NCBI RefSeq assembly: GCF_016464305.1
Contig: NZ_JAEIOJ010000021.1
Span: forward strand, 1 to 47,630
Length of the DNA stretch: 47,630 nt
Direction: 5' to 3'
DNA from: Umezawaea beigongshangensis
Lineage (GTDB): Bacteria > Actinomycetota > Actinomycetes > Mycobacteriales > Pseudonocardiaceae
Shown: positions 1-7,907 of the stretch, piece after piece
How positions within the stretch are numbered: the stretch's first letter is position 1
How the letters are laid out: each line of letters begins with the position of its first letter
The notes under the pieces: generated by a model
What the model saw: only the letters and a program-made list of their open reading frames with translations
The model's database searches: none
What the model was told of the DNA's origin: nothing
Translations under genes and position numbers: made by a program

Positions 1-25
1 TCTGCCGCGCTCCGCTTGCCTAACC

Positions 26-42
26 GACGCCCTCCGGGCGTC
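26..42. repeat. TCC-loop hairpin 1
   Basis: Perfect inverted repeat GACGCCC-TCC-GGGCGTC. It is the first of five small hairpins in the first 600 bases whose loop is always TCC. No run of T follows it, so a rho-independent terminator is not obvious. Confidence 0.6.
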
Positions 43-53
43 TACTCGCGCTC

Positions 54-82
54 GCGAAACCCTTGCTCCGCAAGAGTTTCGC
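54..82. repeat. TCC-loop hairpin 2 (long stem)
   Basis: Arms GCGAAAC and GTTTCGC enclose CTTGC-TCC-GCAAG, each side carrying one unpaired base, giving 12 paired positions around a TCC loop. It is the largest member of the local hairpin set and lies just before an AT-rich island. Confidence 0.6.
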
Positions 83-99
83 TCACCGTCACCATCCAT

Positions 100-300
100 A
101 GTGGAGACTATACCGAAAAACCCGTTGGTACACAACATAGTTATCACTGTCCTAACAAGACTTGTGATGGTGCATCAAAAAACGAAGATCACAAGCACTT
201 ATGTTCGCGCTCCGCGCGACAGCAACGCCTTGCGATACAACAATAACCGGTGCAATTTTACTGCACAATGCGAATACGAGTAATGCTAGACCTGTTGCGA
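100..300. other. AT-rich island without a convincing gene
   Basis: Base composition falls sharply here compared with the rest of the window, with runs such as CATCAAAAAACG and GCAATTTTACTGCAC. The short open frames across it have no codon bias or motif I recognise. A third TCC-loop hairpin, TCGCGC-TCC-GCGCGA, lies at 205-219. From 300 to 640 the sequence is GC-rich again and holds two more such hairpins (393-405 and 580-594) but no gene I can support. Confidence 0.45.
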
Positions 301-644
301 CACAACGACAAGTCCGCTCCGCGCACCCCAAACATCACGCCACACAGCATCTGCTACGAGCATGGGCTCTGCGCACCCGCACGAGGCACTCCCCGCCTCC
401 GGCGGACACACCACCCGACCCCACACCCAGCACCAAGCCCACCACGACACGCGCTCAAGCGGTCCTGACCAGGCAAAGTCACGTCCCCCTGCTCGAGGCA
501 ACCGAACTCACGCCACAGCACCGGCGTCCACGAGCCGCGACAGAGACGACAACGGACGAGAGCCCCTCAGCACACCCCCACCGGCTCCGCCGGTACACCA
601 ACCCCAGAAACCCCGAAACCGCCCCCAGCGGCGCGCTGAGAGGG

Positions 645-1100
645 TCAGCCGGACGGCGGCTGGTGACAGTGGCTGTCGATGGCGGCAGCGATGTCGGACA
701 GCGCCAGCACCCGCTCGACATCACCGGTGGTGATCGAAGCACCCGGCATCCCGAAGAACGCCGAGGTCGTCTCATCCTGCGCGAAGACCGTGCCACCACA
801 ACACGCCACCGCACGGACACCCACCTGCGCGCCGGTGCCGCGCCCGGTGAGCACCACCGCCAGCGCACGCGGCCCGCACGCCACCACCAGAGTGGCCAGC
901 AACAGATCCGCCGAGGGACGCACCGCGGACAGCGCACCGGTGTCCAGCAACCAGACCCGGGCGCTGGAAGCCACGACCAGATGATGAGCCTCAGGTGCCA
1001 CCAACACCGCCGCGGGCAGCTCGTCGCCGGCAGCGCGGCGCGGCCGGCCAGGACCTCCGCCAGGGGACAGGTCGGTTCTGCGGCGATCTTGCCGCCTCTG
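645..1100 (-). pseudogene. CheB-like methylesterase, C-terminal remnant (copy 1)
   Basis: The minus strand encodes the second half of a CheB-type methylesterase domain: VLVAPEAHHLVVAS, then RPSADLLLATL, ALAVVLTGRG, a VFAQDETTSAFFGMPGAS motif and a tail ending SDIAAAI. In chemotaxis CheB this domain removes methyl groups from receptor glutamates. Here the stretch equivalent to GxGNDG reads GRGTGAQ, so the catalytic Asp is missing. The N-terminal half with the catalytic Ser and His is absent. Near 1050-1085 the homology moves to another frame (LAEVLAGRAAL), which indicates a frameshift as well as truncation. A 56-bp block (824-879) is identical to 21933-21988 in copy 2. No chemotaxis genes are nearby, so a role in chemotaxis is unlikely. 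Confidence 0.65.
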
Positions 1101-1354
1101 TTGCTCCACTAGTCGAATCGCCGACCCGATCCGAGCCGTCCCCTCACTCCATCCCACCGTCGGATGAGGTTGGAAAGGGCTCCCCGCTGCAAACGTTCGG
1201 TGGTGAGAAAATGTCAGAACTTCGCCCACCACCGAACTGTTCACTTTTACCGAAAACTCTTTTACCACTCCAATTTCGAGGGCGAAACAGGTGTCAACTC
1301 ATGCGGGAGCGAACGTGACCACCGAGGAATTGATCTTAATTTTTAAGCGTCAAC
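1101..1354. other. AT-richer spacer, no gene seen
   Basis: Between the CheB remnant and the microprotein gene the GC content drops, for example TTCACTTTTACCGAAAACTC. A short AT palindrome, CTTAA-TTT-TTAAG, lies at 1335-1347 just past the stop of the microprotein gene and could take part in ending its transcript. No open frame here has recognisable coding character. Confidence 0.4.
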
Positions 1355-1525
1355 TCAACGACGATAAACCCTCATCATCACTACGACGGAAATGACGCCC
1401 ACCGCAGCGGCCACCGCAAATGCCCAGGATCGATCAATCCCCAGCAGGTAAGCAATCCAACTTGCGATGAACCCGAGCAGTACCAGAGATATTACTGCCC
1501 ATGCCTGCGACTTGCCACGACGCAC
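1355..1525 (-). CDS. Two-helix membrane microprotein next to RHS tip
   Basis: A 56-aa frame starts at GTG with AAGGAAACGAC directly upstream, a good ribosome site. The product begins MRRGKSQAW and then has two hydrophobic segments (about residues 9-27 and 35-50) separated by LLGIDRSW; it ends RVYRR. This predicts a small inner-membrane hairpin with positively charged ends. It starts 24 bp after the stop of the RHS tip fragment on the same strand, so the two are probably co-transcribed. RHS tips are often followed by a small immunity gene, so an immunity-like role is possible, but that rests on position alone. It is more AT-rich than its neighbours, which fits acquisition by transfer. Confidence 0.6.
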   Translation of the reverse strand: MRRGKSQAWAVISLVLLGFIASWIAYLLGIDRSWAFAVAAAVGVISVVVMMRVYRR

Positions 1526-1549
1526 GTCGTTTCCTTTCTCTGTCCCGCG

Positions 1550-1985
1550 TCACCAGAATGCGACGACACCGAAACCAAAACCCAATCCGACGGCACCCCC
1601 GTAGAAAGCGCCTGTTGCGGCACCAGCGAGACAGGTTCCTGCGGTGACGATGGCACATCCGATGATTCCACCGACAACTGCGACGACGGCGATGGTGTCT
1701 GCGATGGTTCCGAGATCCGACCTGAATTCCTCGACGCTGTAGGCGCCGGTGGGGTCGCTGCGGTTGATGGGGTCGCCTTGCGCGTAGGCGTAGGGGTTGG
1801 TTTCTTGGCCGGTGGGGTCGGGTGCGGTGAAGCGGGCGTGGGTGGTGTTGTAGTAGCGGTGGCAGAGGGTGTAGACGCCGTCCTTGAGCTGGTAGCCGCC
1901 GAGCCAGCGGAAGGGGTTGACCTCCGCGGCTGCTCCGGTGGCGGTGGTGGCGCCGTAGGGGATGTCGGGGTGCGATGCGCTCTGC
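1550..1985 (-). pseudogene. RHS repeat-associated core domain, C-terminal tip fragment
   Basis: The frame encodes the conserved RHS core: PYGATTATG, NPFRWLGGYQ, a YNTTHARFTAPDPTGQ block and NPYAYAQGDPINRSDPTGA. After this boundary come about 60 residues unique to the tip: a short polar start, then a glycine-rich hydrophobic stretch ending GFGFGVVAFW and a stop. In complete RHS proteins the core closes a large YD-repeat shell and the variable tip is the effector. Here the shell is missing, because upstream sequence runs straight into the 3' end of the regulator gene at about 1985. No start codon with a ribosome site is visible, so this looks like a displaced tip cassette rather than a working gene. 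The glycine-rich hydrophobic tip could act on membranes, which is only inference. Confidence 0.7.
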
Positions 1986-4268
1986 TCACCTGCCCTGCGC
2001 GGTCTTGGTCGTATGCGACGGTCTGATCGGTTCCGGCTCGAGGCCGTCGAGTTGTCGTTGCACCCGCCCGGCGTCGGTGCTGCGGCCTTGTTCCCGGTAC
2101 AGCTGCAGGGCTTCCTGCCATGCCGCGCGGGCGTGCTCGTGCTGTCCGAGGGCGGTGTGGGGATGACCGAGGTTGTCCAGGGTGTTGGCGCTCTCCCAGG
2201 CGTCGCCCAGGGCGCGGTAGAGGGCCAGTGCCTGGCGGTAGTGCTCGATGGCCTGGTGGTGCTCGCCGGTGTGCTGAGCGATGAGCCCGAGGGTGTCGAG
2301 GGTGTCTGCTTCGCCGTCGGGAGCGTGGTGGTGGCGGTACAGGGCGAGGGCTGCGTGGCAGTGCTCGCGGGCGGTGTCGAACTCGCCCAGGCGCGTGGCG
2401 CACCAGCCCACCGCGTTGAGCGAGTCGGCCTCCCACACCGGATGCTCGAGGCTGCGGTGCAGGGCGAGAGCGTGCTGTGCGTGGCCCAAGGCTCGTCGGT
2501 TCTCGCCGCGTTGCGACCAGGCGAACGCGAGCGCCTCGTGGGCGTGCGCCTGCTGTGCGGGGTCGTGTCGGCGCGCGGCCAGGTCCAGGGCCCGGGTCAG
2601 GTGCTCGGTGGCTTCCTCGTGCAGGCCCAGCCGGGAGCAGGCGTGGCCCAGCAGCCGGTGGGTGCGACTGCCGGCAGCGGGGTCGGGCAGGTGGGCAGCG
2701 GCGTCCAGCGCCAGCAGCCACACCGCGAGCGCGTCGCGCAGGTGCGCGCCGCGCTGGTGGAAGGTGTCCAGTGTCCAGGCCAGGTGCCACACGACGTGGT
2801 GGCGGCCGCGGGCGACCGCGGCGCGCTGGGCGGCCAGCAGGGTGGCGTGCTCGGCCCGCAGCCACGCCGTCGCCGCCGCGGCGTCGGGCAGCGGGAGCGG
2901 ATGCACACCGGGCGCGGGCGGCTGCGGGTGCAGGAGTTGGTGGTGGGGTGCCAGCAGGCGGTTGGCTGTATGAGCGGTGTGCAGATGAAAGTCCAGTACC
3001 CGTGTCAGGGCCGTCTCCCGCACGCCGTGGGGTAGATCATCGGCGGTGCTGGCGGCGTAGTCGCGGACCAGGTCGTGCATCGCGTAACGACCCGCCGGCT
3101 GCCGCTGGAGCAGAGATGCCTCCTCCAGCGCCGACAGTGCTTTGCGGGTGGAGGCCGAGGGCAGGCCGGTGAGGGCGGTCGCGGCGGGCAGGGTGGTGTC
3201 AGGGCCGGGGGTGATGCCCAGCAGTGCGAACACGGTGCGCTGGGTGTCGGTGAGGTGGCGCAGCGACCAGGACAGCACGGCGGGCAGGCTCGCGGCGGGG
3301 TCGGTGTCGTGCTCGAGCATCTGCAGTCCCAGCTCCCGCAGTTCGCCGGCGGTCTCTGCCAGTGCGATGTCAGGGCGGGTGGCGGCATTGCGGGCGGTGA
3401 TCGACAGAGCCAGCGGGTGGCCTCCGCACAGCTCGAGCAGTTCCTCGGCGGCGTCGGGCTGGTCGGTGACGCGGTCGGCACCCGGGCGTGCGACCAGGTG
3501 AGCGTGGGCCTCGTCGCGGGTGAGGACGTCCAGGGACAGGTGGCGGGCGCCGTGCCGGTCGATCAGGGAGGCCAGCCGGTGGCGGCTGGTGATCAGCACG
3601 GTGCAGGTCGGGCTGCCCGGCAGCAGCGGAACGACCTGCTCGCTGGTGGCTGCGTTGTCCAGCACCACCAGCATCCGCCGTCCGGCGAGCAGGCTGCGGT
3701 ACAGTGCGGCCTGCGCGTGCAGCCCGGTGGGGATGCGGCCGGGGTCGACGCCGAGGGCGTCGAGGAATCCGCGCACCGCCGCCCCCGATGCCACCGGCGC
3801 CTCTGCGGGGCTGAATCCGTGCAGGTCCACGAACAGCTGCCCGTCGGGGAAGCGGTCCAGGTGGCGGTGCGCCCACGCCAGCGCCAGCCAGGTCTTGCCG
3901 ATCCCGCCAGCCCCGCCGATCGCCGAGACCACCACCGTGCCGGAGGTCTCCGCCACACTCTCGTCCAGCAGCGCCAGCTCGGCGGCACGACCGGTCAGCA
4001 CCGGGGACGCGGGCAGTTGGGCGGGCGTGGCTGTCGCACCCCGCGACCGATCACCCGTTCCCGAGGCGACCTGCAGGAAGCGGTCGCGGTCGGTGTCGGT
4101 GAGGCCGAAGGCGTCGGCGAGCAGGCGCACCGTCGCCGCCCTCGGTGCGGCGATCCGCCCGGTCTCGATCTTACCGATGCTGCGCAGGCCGAGGCCGGTC
4201 CTGGCCGCGAGTTCTTCCTGGGTCAACGACGAGCGTCGTCGCCACTCGCGCACGAGGTCACCGAACAT
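1986..4268 (-). CDS. XRE-NB-ARC-TPR transcriptional regulator
   Basis: A 760-aa AfsR/MalT-like signalling ATPase. Residues 1-70 form a helix-turn-helix of XRE type (LTQEELAARTGLGLRSIGKIETG). A P-loop GGAGGIGKT follows with its Lys near residue 125, then a Walker B-like MLVVLDNA and the LITSRH sensor typical of NB-ARC switches. The C-terminal half is a run of TPR helices (for example DTLDTLGLIAQHTGEHHQAIEHY). Such proteins sense a ligand, bind ATP, oligomerise and alter transcription. I chose the ATG at 4268 because GGGGATCCCG precedes it and because the 57 in-frame residues upstream have no helix-turn-helix homology. The stop lies at the start of the RHS fragment. It is divergent from nothing obvious, since the upstream kilobase is decayed. 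Confidence 0.85.
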   Translation of the reverse strand: MFGDLVREWRRRSSLTQEELAARTGLGLRSIGKIETGRIAAPRAATVRLLADAFGLTDTDRDRFLQVASGTGDRSRGATATPAQLPASPVLTGRAAELALLDESVAETSGTVVVSAIGGAGGIGKTWLALAWAHRHLDRFPDGQLFVDLHGFSPAEAPVASGAAVRGFLDALGVDPGRIPTGLHAQAALYRSLLAGRRMLVVLDNAATSEQVVPLLPGSPTCTVLITSRHRLASLIDRHGARHLSLDVLTRDEAHAHLVARPGADRVTDQPDAAEELLELCGGHPLALSITARNAATRPDIALAETAGELRELGLQMLEHDTDPAASLPAVLSWSLRHLTDTQRTVFALLGITPGPDTTLPAATALTGLPSASTRKALSALEEASLLQRQPAGRYAMHDLVRDYAASTADDLPHGVRETALTRVLDFHLHTAHTANRLLAPHHQLLHPQPPAPGVHPLPLPDAAAATAWLRAEHATLLAAQRAAVARGRHHVVWHLAWTLDTFHQRGAHLRDALAVWLLALDAAAHLPDPAAGSRTHRLLGHACSRLGLHEEATEHLTRALDLAARRHDPAQQAHAHEALAFAWSQRGENRRALGHAQHALALHRSLEHPVWEADSLNAVGWCATRLGEFDTAREHCHAALALYRHHHAPDGEADTLDTLGLIAQHTGEHHQAIEHYRQALALYRALGDAWESANTLDNLGHPHTALGQHEHARAAWQEALQLYREQGRSTDAGRVQRQLDGLEPEPIRPSHTTKTAQGR

Positions 4269-5357
4269 CGGGATCCCCGCTACGACTGTGACACCACGTC
4301 CTGCTGGCCCGGCGCCGTGGGCGTCGTGACCGCGGGGAACGGCACACCGGTGCGGCAAGTGCCAGTGAAGTGCCGGTCGAGGTCCTGGCAACCGTCCAGG
4401 CGGTGCGCGACCGTGGACACGTCGCACCCGCCACCACAACGTCGTCGACAGGACGATGGGACCAGGGAAGAACTGCGAAGGTGGTCACTGGATTGATTTC
4501 ACACCCGCGGATCCGGGCGCCTGTATTCCACCGCACGTGTGTTCCCCCGTCGCACATCCTGTACCCGAGGGTCTTTGTACCGCTTTGCAGCGGGACGGGT
4601 CCACGTCTTCGTGTCTTGCGGTGGTCAGGTCGCAGGCCTGGTGACTCGGGTCGGCTCGACGATGGCGGTGACGACGTGTCGACAGATGACGAGCCGTTGG
4701 AGTTCATCGCTGTGAGGAACTGTGTGGCGTCACCGGCAGCGACCGCGCCGCTGGGCGGTTCAGCGACGATCAGCCGGTCGCTGCGCACGCGGATCCGGCG
4801 CCGGGGCGAACGCATCGACAGCGACCGCCCCCGGCGCCGAGGGCGTCACCTCGCCGGTGTCCGCCGCATCGCAGCGGAGGGCGAGCCCCGAGAACATCGC
4901 CCGCTGGCGGTGCACGACTGCGACTCGAACACCGCGCACGCCAGCCCGGCGCAGCAGTCGTTCGGCGTTCACGACCTCCGCCGACGCCGTGCGGAACACC
5001 TGCTGGGCCCGGCCGGTGACAACGGCGCTCGCAACCCGCTGCCCGTCCTGGTTCACAGCACGACTCCGGCGTCTCGCCAGTTCCCGTCACCACGGCCGAC
5101 GGGGGCCGGTGGTCGTTGGACGTGGCGCCGCTGAGCAGGACCAGCGGCGTGCTCACAAGCGGACCGAACACGGCACGGGCTTTGTCCGGAAGTTGTTGTC
5201 CGGCGTTTCTCGCTCGGGCGGTTGACAACCCGTGCCCGCTACATCTGGTGTCCGCTCATCACCAGTGCGGAAAATCGCTGCAGCGCACTGCTCACAACGT
5301 TGTCACCGTCGAAGCGCACTTGAACCGAAGTCCACGAAAACTGTTGGAGGAGTCTTC
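4269..5357. other. Decayed stretch with no confident gene
   Basis: About 1.1 kb separates the regulator from the secreted protein. Minus-strand frames between 4760 and 5060 have some coding-like character (QQVFRTASAEVVNAERLLRR, VRVAVVHRQRAMFSG), but these segments sit in different frames with no start-to-stop gene. I read it as the remains of one minus-strand gene of unknown function. No IS end or structural RNA is visible. Confidence 0.4.
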
Positions 5358-5495
5358 ATGACATCTGCTACGAGGGCGGCTCGTACCGAGATCGCGATGG
5401 GCGTGATGCGCATCGCCTGCGACAGGGGGTTCAGCAGTTCGGGTTGTTGCGCAACTGGTACCACGTGTCGGGACCGACCACGCCGTCGACGGTGA
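5358..5495 (+). pseudogene. Possible 5' remnant of a gene with a strong ribosome site
   Basis: An ATG follows TTGGAGGAGTCTTC, one of the best ribosome sites in the window, and opens MTSATRAARTEIAMGVMRIA. After about 25 residues the frame becomes antisense to the 3' end of the secreted protein gene and quickly stops. It may be the start of a gene cut away when the neighbouring gene arrived, or a leader peptide. I do not recognise the family. Confidence 0.3.
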
Positions 5496-5799
5496 TGCCG
5501 GAGCAGCGCTGGTACCACCTGACGGCCGCGTCGACCTTCGTACCGAACTCGCCGTCCACCTGCAGTTCGGGCGTGTAGTACCCGATGTTGATCAGGCACT
5601 GGATCTCGCGGACAGCGTTACCGACGTCGCCGCGCCGGAAAGTCACCGTGCCGTCGTAGTAGCCACAGCGGTACGCCTGGGCCGCCACCTCCTTGCTCTG
5701 GGCGGTCTCGGGGGTCGTGGCGGGTGCGGCGGTCGCTTGCCCGGCGAGTCCCAGGAGTGCGGTGCCCGTCAGGAGCAGAGCTGAAACAACTGTCCTCAT
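5431..5799 (-). CDS. Secreted peptidoglycan-binding protein
   Basis: A 122-aa exported protein. The ATG at 5799 has AAGGATCG upstream and opens a classical signal peptide (MRTVVSALLLTGTALLGLAG, then QATA) with likely cleavage after about residue 24. The mature part carries a PG_binding_1 fold: a repeat with GDVGNAVREIQCLINIGYY, then VDGEFGTKVDAAVRWYQ, and GITVDGVVGPDTWYQL. Such domains bind cell-wall peptidoglycan, usually to tether enzymes, but here the domain stands alone. Two Cys pairs may form disulfides. It is divergent from the winged-helix regulator at 6069, and the same arrangement recurs at 35292-37180, so the regulator probably controls it. Confidence 0.85.
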   Translation of the reverse strand: MRTVVSALLLTGTALLGLAGQATAAPATTPETAQSKEVAAQAYRCGYYDGTVTFRRGDVGNAVREIQCLINIGYYTPELQVDGEFGTKVDAAVRWYQRCSGITVDGVVGPDTWYQLRNNPNC

Positions 5800-5924
5800 G
5801 TCGATCCTTCGCTGTAGGTGGATGTCGGTTGACATCCGCTGATTCGGTGCACCGATGCGGTTCTCACTTCTTCTGCGCACCGGTCCGGCAATCGTGGCCG
5901 AGGACTCACACGACTTCGTGGTCG

Positions 5925-5940
5925 TTCGACAACGTTCGAA
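5925..5940. promoter_or_regulatory. Candidate operator shared by both winged-helix divergons
   Basis: TTCGACAACGTTCGAA is a near-palindrome in the divergent region between the secreted protein (start 5799) and the regulator (start 6069). A perfect version, TTCGACCACGGTCGAA, lies at 36011-36026 in the equivalent region of the second divergon. The distance from the site to the regulator start is almost the same (129 and 131 bp). Operator function is inferred. Confidence 0.5.
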
Positions 5941-6068
5941 CCCCGCAGGATCACTGCTCTGATCGGGTGTTCGAGCGCACGACGCCGCATCTGCAGTCCG
6001 CTGTGCGTGTCCGGCCCGGGGAGGCCGGGTGACTCCGCAGTACGAACGTCGATGTCACAGAGGGGCTT

Positions 6069-7091
6069 GTGCCGAGCTTGCGCGTCCACTTCACCGGTGC
6101 GGATTTGGGACGTACGAGGGTGAAGATGGAGATGGACCCGATGTGGGAAGTGGTCAGCAGTGTCCAGCTGCTCCAGCACGGAGGCGGCCGGGCGTACTTC
6201 GACCGGTGGCGAAGACAGGTGCGAGAGGTGGCCGCACGCAGCAACCACGTGCGGGCGGCTGTCGGCGCACTGGCCGAGGTGGCGCCGCACGCGGCCTATT
6301 TCCCCGACTTCCTCACTCCAGCGATGGACGTACCCGATCTGGACACCGGTATCGACGTCGTGCTGTCCACCTCACGGGCTCGGCTGGCGGAGGAGATCGG
6401 CTGGCTTCGGCGTGCGGCCCGCTCCTCCGCCTGGCTGGACGACATGGGTCGCGGTGACATCGGCGCACTGCGACAACTGCGGTGGGCGTTGCGCGTCTAC
6501 GCCCGTGAGGTGATCGAAGCGCACCTGCCCGTCGTCGAAGAGGCCCTTCGCGCGGAACGCGCTGAACTCATCCACACCTACCTGCAGCACGGGCCGGACG
6601 GCCTGCTGGCCGGCTTCGAACCGCTGATGCGGTGGGAGCCGCCGGTGCTGACCGTCTGGGACTACCCGGTAGAGCGCGACCTGCACCTCGGCGGCCGCGG
6701 TCTGCTGCTGGTTCCGTGCTACTTCGCCCTGTGCCACCCCGTGGCCCTGGCGGACCCGGCGATGCGCCCGGTTCTGGTGCTCCCCCTGCGGCCGGAGTCC
6801 CGACTCCATCGGGAACGCCGCGGGGACCTGAACGCGCTGCTCGGTCACACCAGAGCCGCCATCCTGCACTCGACAGTGACTGGCAGCACCACCTCGGCGT
6901 TGGCACAGCGGAACAACGTCACCCCGGCCACCGTCAGCCACCACATCGGGATCCTGCGCAACACAGGCCTGATCAGCACACACCAACGCGCACACCGCGT
7001 CACCCACCTCATCACGCCCCTCGGTCTGCGCCTGCTGAACGAGAACCCGCTCGTCGCCTCCCACCGGATCGACAAGACCGCGACCAAGTGA
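6069..7091 (+). CDS. C-terminal winged-helix (ArsR-like) transcriptional regulator
   Basis: A 340-aa cytoplasmic protein starting at GTG (MPSLRVHFTGADLGRTRVK). The N-terminal two thirds are helical, with motifs MWEVVSSVQLLQHGG, YFPDFLTPAMDVPDLDTG and REVIEAHLPVVEEALRAE, and match the N-terminal region seen in many actinomycete ArsR-type regulators. The last 90 residues form a winged helix (HTRAAILHSTVTGSTTSALA, then NNVTPATVSHHIGILRNTGL) in which the recognition helix is TVSHHIGILRN. It is divergent from the secreted peptidoglycan-binding gene and likely regulates it and itself. A paralogue with the same layout is at 36157. The gene is intact here, whereas the paralogue has a one-base deletion. 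Confidence 0.85.
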   Translation: MPSLRVHFTGADLGRTRVKMEMDPMWEVVSSVQLLQHGGGRAYFDRWRRQVREVAARSNHVRAAVGALAEVAPHAAYFPDFLTPAMDVPDLDTGIDVVLSTSRARLAEEIGWLRRAARSSAWLDDMGRGDIGALRQLRWALRVYAREVIEAHLPVVEEALRAERAELIHTYLQHGPDGLLAGFEPLMRWEPPVLTVWDYPVERDLHLGGRGLLLVPCYFALCHPVALADPAMRPVLVLPLRPESRLHRERRGDLNALLGHTRAAILHSTVTGSTTSALAQRNNVTPATVSHHIGILRNTGLISTHQRAHRVTHLITPLGLRLLNENPLVASHRIDKTATK

Positions 7092-7179
7092 CCCGGAAGC
7101 GCTGAGCGCGGACACCCCCGAGCGGTCGCGCACCTGTGCCGAGCAGCCGCCAGCCACGCGCCCGCCGACGCGGCAAGTG

Positions 7180-7541
7180 CGGCCTCGGCGGGTCGGAGGT
7201 GTGCAGTGGAGCGTGGACGTGGCCGAGCAGATCCTGCGCCAGGCGCTGACCGGCGGCTCGGTGTTCCTGCGCGCGCTGATCGACCAGGGCAGCACCGCCA
7301 CCGCCCCGCGGCTGCTGGAGCCCACCGGCGAGCCGAGGCTCAATCACATGACCCTGCCCCTCAACACCGCCGCCCGCCAGGTCCCGGGCGAGCGTCACAG
7401 CCCCGACGGTGAGCGGCTGCGCATCGCCATCCCGCGCCCCGACCCCGCCGCGCGCGCTCCACGCGTGTGCACGACTACACCCTGCCCACCGAGCCGATCG
7501 AGATCCTGGACGCCGCACTGCACCGGATCGTCCGCTGACCA
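7180..7541 (+). pseudogene. Frameshifted small gene of unknown function
   Basis: One plus-strand frame reads VDVAEQILRQALTGGSVFLR, ALIDQGSTATAPRLLEPTGE and LNHMTLPLNTAARQV with good codon bias. Near 7455 the coding signal passes to another frame reading VHDYTLPTEPIEILDAALHR and stopping at 7539. Together they describe a protein of about 115 aa broken by one frameshift. I do not recognise the family. It lies just upstream of the truncated sigma factor, where the missing 5' part of that gene should be. Confidence 0.45.
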
Positions 7542-7907
7542 GTGGATGTCACGTCCCCCTCCGGGTGGGAGACGAACGGCGGGCACCGACCGAACGTCGG
7601 CGTCGACGAGCACGCGGCGGCGCGGGCGGCCGGGACGTCGGAGGGGGGCGAGGGCCACGAGGAGCGGGTGGCCGAGCGGATCGACGCCTCGGCTCGGACG
7701 CGGCGGTTGGCCGGCGCGCTGGCCGGACTGGACGCCGGTTACCGGGACGTGCTGCTGCTGACCAGCTGGGCGGGGCTGGACTCCAACGAGGTGGCCCAGG
7801 CGCTGGGCATCCCGGTCAGCACGGTCCGTTCCCGCCTGCACCGGGCTCGTACCCGGTTGCGTGCCCACGAGACGAACACCGAGAAGGCGAGGAACGGCGA
7901 TGAGTGA
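7542..7907 (+). pseudogene. ECF sigma factor reduced to region 4
   Basis: The 121-aa frame contains only sigma region 4: ARTRRLAGALAGLDAGYRDV, LLLTSWAGLDSNEVAQALGI, and the helix-turn-helix PVSTVRSRLHRARTRLR. Region 2, which binds the -10 element and core polymerase, is missing. Its place is taken by about 45 low-complexity residues and then by an unrelated frameshifted gene. Full ECF factors are about 180 aa. The frame ends in an overlap with the next gene (ATGAGTGA), the usual coupling of a sigma factor with a CU044_5270 protein. It is probably non-functional as a sigma factor, although a region 4 peptide might still bind polymerase or its partner. Confidence 0.65.

Noticed and set aside
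645-1100. Chemotaxis system suggested by CheB homology
   Set aside because: No CheA, CheR, CheW, receptor or flagellar genes are present, the catalytic Asp is absent, and the copies are broken.
201-1112. A 303-codon plus-strand open frame
   Set aside because: It crosses the AT-rich island and the antisense of the CheB remnant, with Arg/Thr/His-rich low-complexity sequence and no homology.
1492-2865. A 457-codon minus-strand open frame
   Set aside because: It is an out-of-frame reading of the NB-ARC/TPR regulator and the RHS tip, composed of Arg/Pro/Ala runs without domain homology.
3075-4496. A 473-codon plus-strand open frame opposite the regulator
   Set aside because: It is the antisense shadow of the XRE/NB-ARC gene, whose domains are unmistakable on the minus strand.
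7142-7541. Region 2 of the sigma factor hidden upstream of 7542
   Set aside because: All three plus-strand frames were read and none shows the region 2 motifs; the coding signal belongs to an unrelated small gene.
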